NCBI GenBank assembly: GCA_965197395.1
Contig: CBDANB010000004.1
Location: 186,001-250,000, forward strand
Length of the DNA stretch: 64,000 bases
Direction of reading: 5' to 3'
Source: CAZYFH01 sp965197395
GTDB taxonomy: Bacteria > Acidobacteriota > Vicinamibacteria > Vicinamibacterales > UBA8438
Shown here in pieces: positions 59,239 through 64,000 of the stretch. The position numbers and the translations under genes are program-made. Position 1 is the first letter of the stretch. The number at the start of each line of letters is the position of its first letter. The notes under the pieces are model-generated. The model worked only from the letters and a program-made list of their open reading frames with translations. It did no database searches and had not been told where the DNA came from.

Positions 59239-60672
59239 ATGGCTTCGCGCTCTCCTCGTGCCACGACCCGTCGCCGCACCACCGCCAGCCGCGCCGTGCT
59301 CCGCCTGGTTGTCTATCACGCAAGCGCAGACGTCCAGCCGCAGGTCGCGCCGCTCACGCGGACGCGAAAATTCAAGGTGGCGTGCTACCCGCAGCGCACG
59401 GTCCCGGTTCGCCCGCCAGCGACCGCGGTCGACGCGGTCCTCTGGGAGCTGTCACCAGGGCGACGCCCCAACTGGCGGCGGCTCAACGCCATCGCGCGTG
59501 GCACGCCGATCGTGTCGTACTCGGCCACCGAAAGCACTACCGTCATCGAACGCTCGCGCGCGATGGGGTTCGCCTGTCATCTCAACGCGCCGCTCACCGG
59601 CGTTGAGATTGAGCACCAGGTCGCGCTCGCGTCGCCCGCTGACCTGGCGACGCGGTTCAGCCGGTTCCAGCCGGCACTGCGCCGGTATCTCGCGCGCGTC
59701 GAGACGGTCGGGGAGATGATGCGATCGGTCAGCGTGTCGCTCGACCCGAATCGCGTCGCCGACGCGGTCGTCGCGCGCGCGGCCGCGTGGCTCCCCGCTC
59801 CGTGCTGGGTCGTGGTGGGACCCGATTCGACCGGGGCGCCGAAGATGATGGCCGAGCGTGGCTTGGTCGCCAATGCCGAGATGGCCGTACGCGCGCTCGG
59901 CGCGTGGGTGCTTCGCCATTCGCAGGAATACACCTCGGCCAATCTCCACCGCGATCGGCGAACACCGGGGGCGCCGGAAGTGGCGGCCGTGGCGTTCCCG
60001 CTGGTGTGCCGGGGCCGGACGATCGCCGCGCTGGTAGGTGTGGATCGCGGTGCCGCCCCGACCGCCCCCCGATTCGCGGCGCCAATGCTGAGCGCACTGC
60101 ACGCGTTGCTCGAGCCAGCCGCCTTGGCGCTCGACAACGCGTTCCGGATGCAACGCGCCGAGGCATTGTCCGTCACCGACGATCTGACCCAGCTCTACAA
60201 CTCCCGGTATCTCTCGCAGGTGCTGAGACGCGAGGCGAAACGCGCATCGCGGACCAGTCAGCCGCTGTCGCTGCTGTTCATCGACCTCGACGGCTTCAAG
60301 GGGGTCAACGACATGCACGGGCACCTCTACGGGAGCCGGGCGCTGGTCGAGGCGTCGGCGATCATTCGGGAGAGCGCGCGTGAAACGGACATCGTGGCCC
60401 GCTTCGGCGGCGACGAGTTCGCGGTGGTGCTGCCCGACACGCCCAGCGAAGGCGCCGTCGCGGTCGGCGACCGCATCCGCGACCGCGTGTCGAAGCACGT
60501 GTTCTTAAAGGACGAGGGGATCAACTTCCGCCTGACGGCCTCCGCCGGGGTTGCAACGCTGCCCGACATTGCGACATCGGTCGATGAGCTGCTGCAAGCA
60601 GCCGATGACGCGATGTACTGGGTCAAGGCACATGGCAAGGACGGCATACAGCTGGCGGGAGTGGTTGGCTAG
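59239..60672 (+). CDS. Diguanylate cyclase with GAF-like domain
   Basis: A 477-aa cytoplasmic protein. Residues about 25-115 look like a receiver-type fold without a clear phospho-Asp. A GAF-like segment follows (about 155-305, with VAFPLVCRGRTIAALVGVDRG), then a GGDEF domain. The active-site motif RFGGDEF has GGDEF at 390-394, and the start block DDLTQLYNSRYLSQVLRREAKRA is normal. It would make cyclic di-GMP from GTP. No RxxD inhibitory site is obvious. It lies upstream of mreB on the same strand, separated by a GC-rich repeat. Confidence 0.88.
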   Translation: MASRSPRATTRRRTTASRAVLRLVVYHASADVQPQVAPLTRTRKFKVACYPQRTVPVRPPATAVDAVLWELSPGRRPNWRRLNAIARGTPIVSYSATESTTVIERSRAMGFACHLNAPLTGVEIEHQVALASPADLATRFSRFQPALRRYLARVETVGEMMRSVSVSLDPNRVADAVVARAAAWLPAPCWVVVGPDSTGAPKMMAERGLVANAEMAVRALGAWVLRHSQEYTSANLHRDRRTPGAPEVAAVAFPLVCRGRTIAALVGVDRGAAPTAPRFAAPMLSALHALLEPAALALDNAFRMQRAEALSVTDDLTQLYNSRYLSQVLRREAKRASRTSQPLSLLFIDLDGFKGVNDMHGHLYGSRALVEASAIIRESARETDIVARFGGDEFAVVLPDTPSEGAVAVGDRIRDRVSKHVFLKDEGINFRLTASAGVATLPDIATSVDELLQAADDAMYWVKAHGKDGIQLAGVVG

Positions 60673-60726
60673 GCCGTTATGCGGCCCCTAACGAGGATTT
60701 CGTACTTGTTGTGTACCGTCGGGAAC

Positions 60727-60826
60727 GGCCAAGGCGCGCACAGCGCGCCTCGCGGGCGCGGAGTGGGGCTCTCGGGGTCCCCGCGGAGCGACCGCGGGGG
60801 TTCGGGGCGAAGCCCCGTCTGGTTAG
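60727..60826 (+). repeat. GC-rich intergenic repeat, copy R8
   Basis: A full copy from GGCCAAGGCGCGCACAGCGCGCC to GGGGCGAAGCCCCGTCTGG, between the diguanylate cyclase gene and mreB. It is the best match to copy R4. Its hairpins could stop read-through before the rod-shape operon. Confidence 0.88.
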
Positions 60827-60878
60827 TGGACGGTCGCGGGCATGCGAAACCGTCGTCGATACGTAAGGATGTACGAGC

Positions 60879-61904
<1,026 letters not shown>

Positions 61905-61955
61905 CCCAGATGCGCGCTTCCTGGATCGGGCCGGTACACGGGTCGCGAGACCGCC

Positions 61956-62810
61956 GTGAATAGCCGCCAACGCACGCGCTACGTGGTGCTGGCCGTCGTC
62001 ATCGGCCACGTCATCCTGATCTCCGCGCAGGTCAACGCGCGGCCGGGCGCGACCGTGCTCGAGGCCGTGGCGTTCGGGACGCTCGCGGAGGTGCAGCGGT
62101 GGGCGACGGCCGGGGTCTTCGGCCTGCGCGACGTCTGGACCGGGTATGTGTCGCTGCGCGATGTGCGCGCCGAGAACGCGTCCCTGCGCGATGACGTCGC
62201 CGCGCTCGAGTTGCGTCTGCAAGAACAGCGCGCCCTCGCGACACGCGCACGGGGCCTGCAGCAGCTGCTCGAGCTACGCGAGTCCGTCGATCTACGCACC
62301 GTCGGCGCGCGAGTGATTGCCACCGACGCGACACCGTATTTCCGCACGCTCACCGTCGATCGCGGCACCGGGGACGGCGTGCGGCCCGACCTGGCGGTGA
62401 TCGCGCCGCGGGGCGTGGTGGGTCGTGTGATCGGCGTGCCGGGCGCGCGCGCGGCAAAGGTGCAGCTGCTGATTGATCGGAACGCCGCGGCCGGCGCGTT
62501 GATCGAACGCACGCGTGCCGCGGGCGTCGTCGTTGGGACCGACGACGACGCGACGCTGGGTATGGAGTACGTGTCCAACCTCGAGGACGTCGTCGAGGGA
62601 GATGTCGTGGTCACGTCGGGTACCGACGACATCTACCCGAAGGGGTTCGTCATCGGTGTGGTCAGCCGCGTCGAACGTGGCACGGGTCTCTACAAGGCGA
62701 TTCAGATCGATCCGGTCGTCGACTTCGTGCGGCTCGAGGACGTGCTCATCGTGATGACGCCGCGGGACGACGGTGTGTCGGCCTCGCTCGTGTCCGGGGG
62801 ATACGAATGA
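61956..62810 (+). CDS. mreC: Rod-shape-determining protein MreC
   Basis: A 284-aa membrane protein with one N-terminal helix (VVLAVVIGHVILISA), a coiled coil (about 65-105, RAENASLRDDVAALELRLQEQ-type repeats), and the paired beta-barrel domains of MreC: VDRGTGDGVRPDLAVIAPRGVVGRV and VVVTSGTDDIYPKG. It links cytoplasmic MreB to PBP2 outside. GTG start. The next gene overlaps by four bases. Confidence 0.93.
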   Translation: MNSRQRTRYVVLAVVIGHVILISAQVNARPGATVLEAVAFGTLAEVQRWATAGVFGLRDVWTGYVSLRDVRAENASLRDDVAALELRLQEQRALATRARGLQQLLELRESVDLRTVGARVIATDATPYFRTLTVDRGTGDGVRPDLAVIAPRGVVGRVIGVPGARAAKVQLLIDRNAAAGALIERTRAAGVVVGTDDDATLGMEYVSNLEDVVEGDVVVTSGTDDIYPKGFVIGVVSRVERGTGLYKAIQIDPVVDFVRLEDVLIVMTPRDDGVSASLVSGGYE

Positions 62811-63331
62811 CGGTGCCGCGGATCGCGCTCGTCATCGCGTTCGCGCTGGCTGCGCAAACGACTCTGACCCGCCTCGCCGGCGTCGCGACCGACGTTGACC
62901 TCCTGCTGATTGCCGTCGTGTTCGTCGCGCTGTCGCGTGGACCCATCGTCGGTTTGTGGGCCGGCACCGTGGGCGGGCTTGCGCAGGACCTGCTGTCAGG
63001 GGGCATCGTCGGGGTCAGCGGCCTGGCGAAGAGCCTCGTCGGGTTCATCGTCGGGTGGCTCGGCGTGCAGTTCCTCACCTCACGCGCCTGGCATCGGCTG
63101 CTGATCTTGTTTGTCGCCACACTGGCCCACGCCGCCTGTTTCGTCGGGGTCTACACGCTCATCGGGCCCGCGGCGCCGCTTGCCGCGTGGACCGACGTGT
63201 TGACCCAGGCGTTGGCCAATGCCCTGGTGGGCATCGTGGCCGCTGCCGCATGCGAGCATGCCCCCGTGATGTGGGAGCGCGCCCGGATTCGTCGCGGCGG
63301 CCTCGCGACCCGCCGCTGGCGGACGAACTGA
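62807..63331 (+). CDS. mreD: Rod-shape-determining protein MreD
   Basis: A 174-aa membrane protein with five or six predicted helices, beginning IALVIAFALAAQTTL. The conserved acidic start VATDVDLLLIAVVFVALSRGP and the block GLWAGTVGGLAQDLLSGGIVGVSGLAKSLVGF fit MreD. It overlaps mreC by ATGA, and its stop overlaps the mrdA start by one base, so the three are translationally coupled. Confidence 0.9.
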   Translation: MTVPRIALVIAFALAAQTTLTRLAGVATDVDLLLIAVVFVALSRGPIVGLWAGTVGGLAQDLLSGGIVGVSGLAKSLVGFIVGWLGVQFLTSRAWHRLLILFVATLAHAACFVGVYTLIGPAAPLAAWTDVLTQALANALVGIVAAAACEHAPVMWERARIRRGGLATRRWRTN

Positions 63332-64000
63332 TGGAGCACCACACCTCCCCCATCGACCACGGCACTAGACGGCGCCTCCTCGCGCTGTTTCAGGTCACGG
63401 TGGCGTTGATCTTCGCCGTCCTCCTCATCGGGTTCTGGCATTTCCAGGTGGGTCAGCACGCGCGGTTTCTCGAGATGGCCGAGAACAACCATCAGCGCCG
63501 CATCGCGTTGCGCGCGCCGCGTGGCGTCGTGGTCGACCGCGACGGTGAGGTGCTGGTCGAGAACCGCTACTCGCTCAACATCTCGCTCGTGCGGGAGCAG
63601 GTCGAGGATCTCGACCGGTCGATCCGCCTGTTGGCCGAGGTGACCGGCATCGACGAGGCCGCGGTGCGGGGCGTCGTCGAGCGCCACCGCCGCGACCCGG
63701 TCTACCGGCCGATCGTCATCATTCAGGATGCCTCGCTAGCCCAGGTGGCAGCCGTCACCGCCCGGAAGCTGGAGCTGCCGGGGGTGGTGGTCGAGCAGAT
63801 ACCGGCCCGCTACTATCCGACCGCCACGCTGGCGGCGCATTCGTTCGGCTACGTCGGCGAGATCACCGACGCGCAGCTCGCCACACCCACCGGCGTGGGC
63901 CTGGCGAGCGGGGACATCGTCGGTCAGTCCGGCATCGAGCAGGCGTATAACGACCGCCTGATGGGCACGGACGGGTCGCGTCACGTCGTGGTGAACAGCG
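63331..64000 (+). CDS. mrdA: Penicillin-binding protein 2, 3' end cut by window
   Basis: The first 223 codons of the elongation-specific transpeptidase. One N-terminal helix (LFQVTVALIFAVLLIGFWHFQVGQ) is followed by the dimerisation region with APRGVVVDRDGEVLVENR and YYPTATLAAHSFGYVGEI, then DIVGQSGIEQAYNDRLMGTDGSR, typical of PBP2. The SxxK active site lies beyond the window. ATG at 63331 overlaps the mreD stop. Confidence 0.93.
   Translation, partial: MEHHTSPIDHGTRRRLLALFQVTVALIFAVLLIGFWHFQVGQHARFLEMAENNHQRRIALRAPRGVVVDRDGEVLVENRYSLNISLVREQVEDLDRSIRLLAEVTGIDEAAVRGVVERHRRDPVYRPIVIIQDASLAQVAAVTARKLELPGVVVEQIPARYYPTATLAAHSFGYVGEITDAQLATPTGVGLASGDIVGQSGIEQAYNDRLMGTDGSRHVVVNS

Overview
The window is GC-rich, densely coded bacterial DNA. 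I assign it by inference to the Acidobacteriota, most likely the class Vicinamibacteria. The grounds are an unusually expanded family of secreted proteins ending in a YEYACHEGNY-type motif, secreted PQQ dehydrogenases, heme c/copper monooxygenase-like fusions, a Ser/Thr kinase carrying TolB-like propeller repeats, and a canonical mreB-mreC-mreD-mrdA cluster. No rRNA and no CRISPR array were seen. One intact tRNA (tRNA-Leu, CAG) lies at 54.7 kb.

Layout. 1-19 kb is mostly secreted oxidative and hydrolytic enzymes: two PQQ dehydrogenases, a FAH-type hydrolase, a PHP-type esterase, a heme c/PHM-like fusion, a VWA membrane protein, a Tat-exported PLP lyase, an alpha/beta hydrolase, an ATP-grasp protein and an SMP-30 lactonase-like lipoprotein. 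19-29 kb holds an SDR, a second heme c/PHM-like fusion, a cytochrome P460/toroid heme pair, and an ECF sigma factor with a zinc-finger anti-sigma factor. 28.6-31 kb is a two-gene operon of a PAL-like beta-propeller and an M20 carboxypeptidase. 31-42 kb shows mobile-element damage: a CHEGNY gene with an amber stop and a 345-bp MITE-like insert, an IS630 element, and a pirin gene split by an IS3 element. 42-49 kb has more CHEGNY paralogues, a DUF6152 operon, a sialidase-like lipoprotein, YbjQ, an epoxide hydrolase and a PqiA-like protein. 49.7-54.8 kb is a duplicated kinase tail/tRNA-Leu segment enclosing a HigBA-type toxin-antitoxin pair. 55-64 kb is housekeeping: SppA, PpiD-like chaperone, diguanylate cyclase and the rod-shape operon, running off the end inside mrdA (PBP2).

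How the genes work together (inference): the window encodes an envelope-located catabolic set. Proteins with heme, copper, PQQ or zinc sites and lactone, epoxide or amide hydrolases act outside the cytoplasm on unknown organic substrates, beside about ten paralogues of an uncharacterised secreted family. The two most interesting themes are the PHM-like heme fusions together with a PAL-like lyase (a possible bacterial counterpart of the two-step peptide-amidating chemistry) and several undescribed repeats: a GC-rich intergenic repeat family, a nested inverted-repeat element and a MITE. All calls come from reading the sequence; no database search was run.
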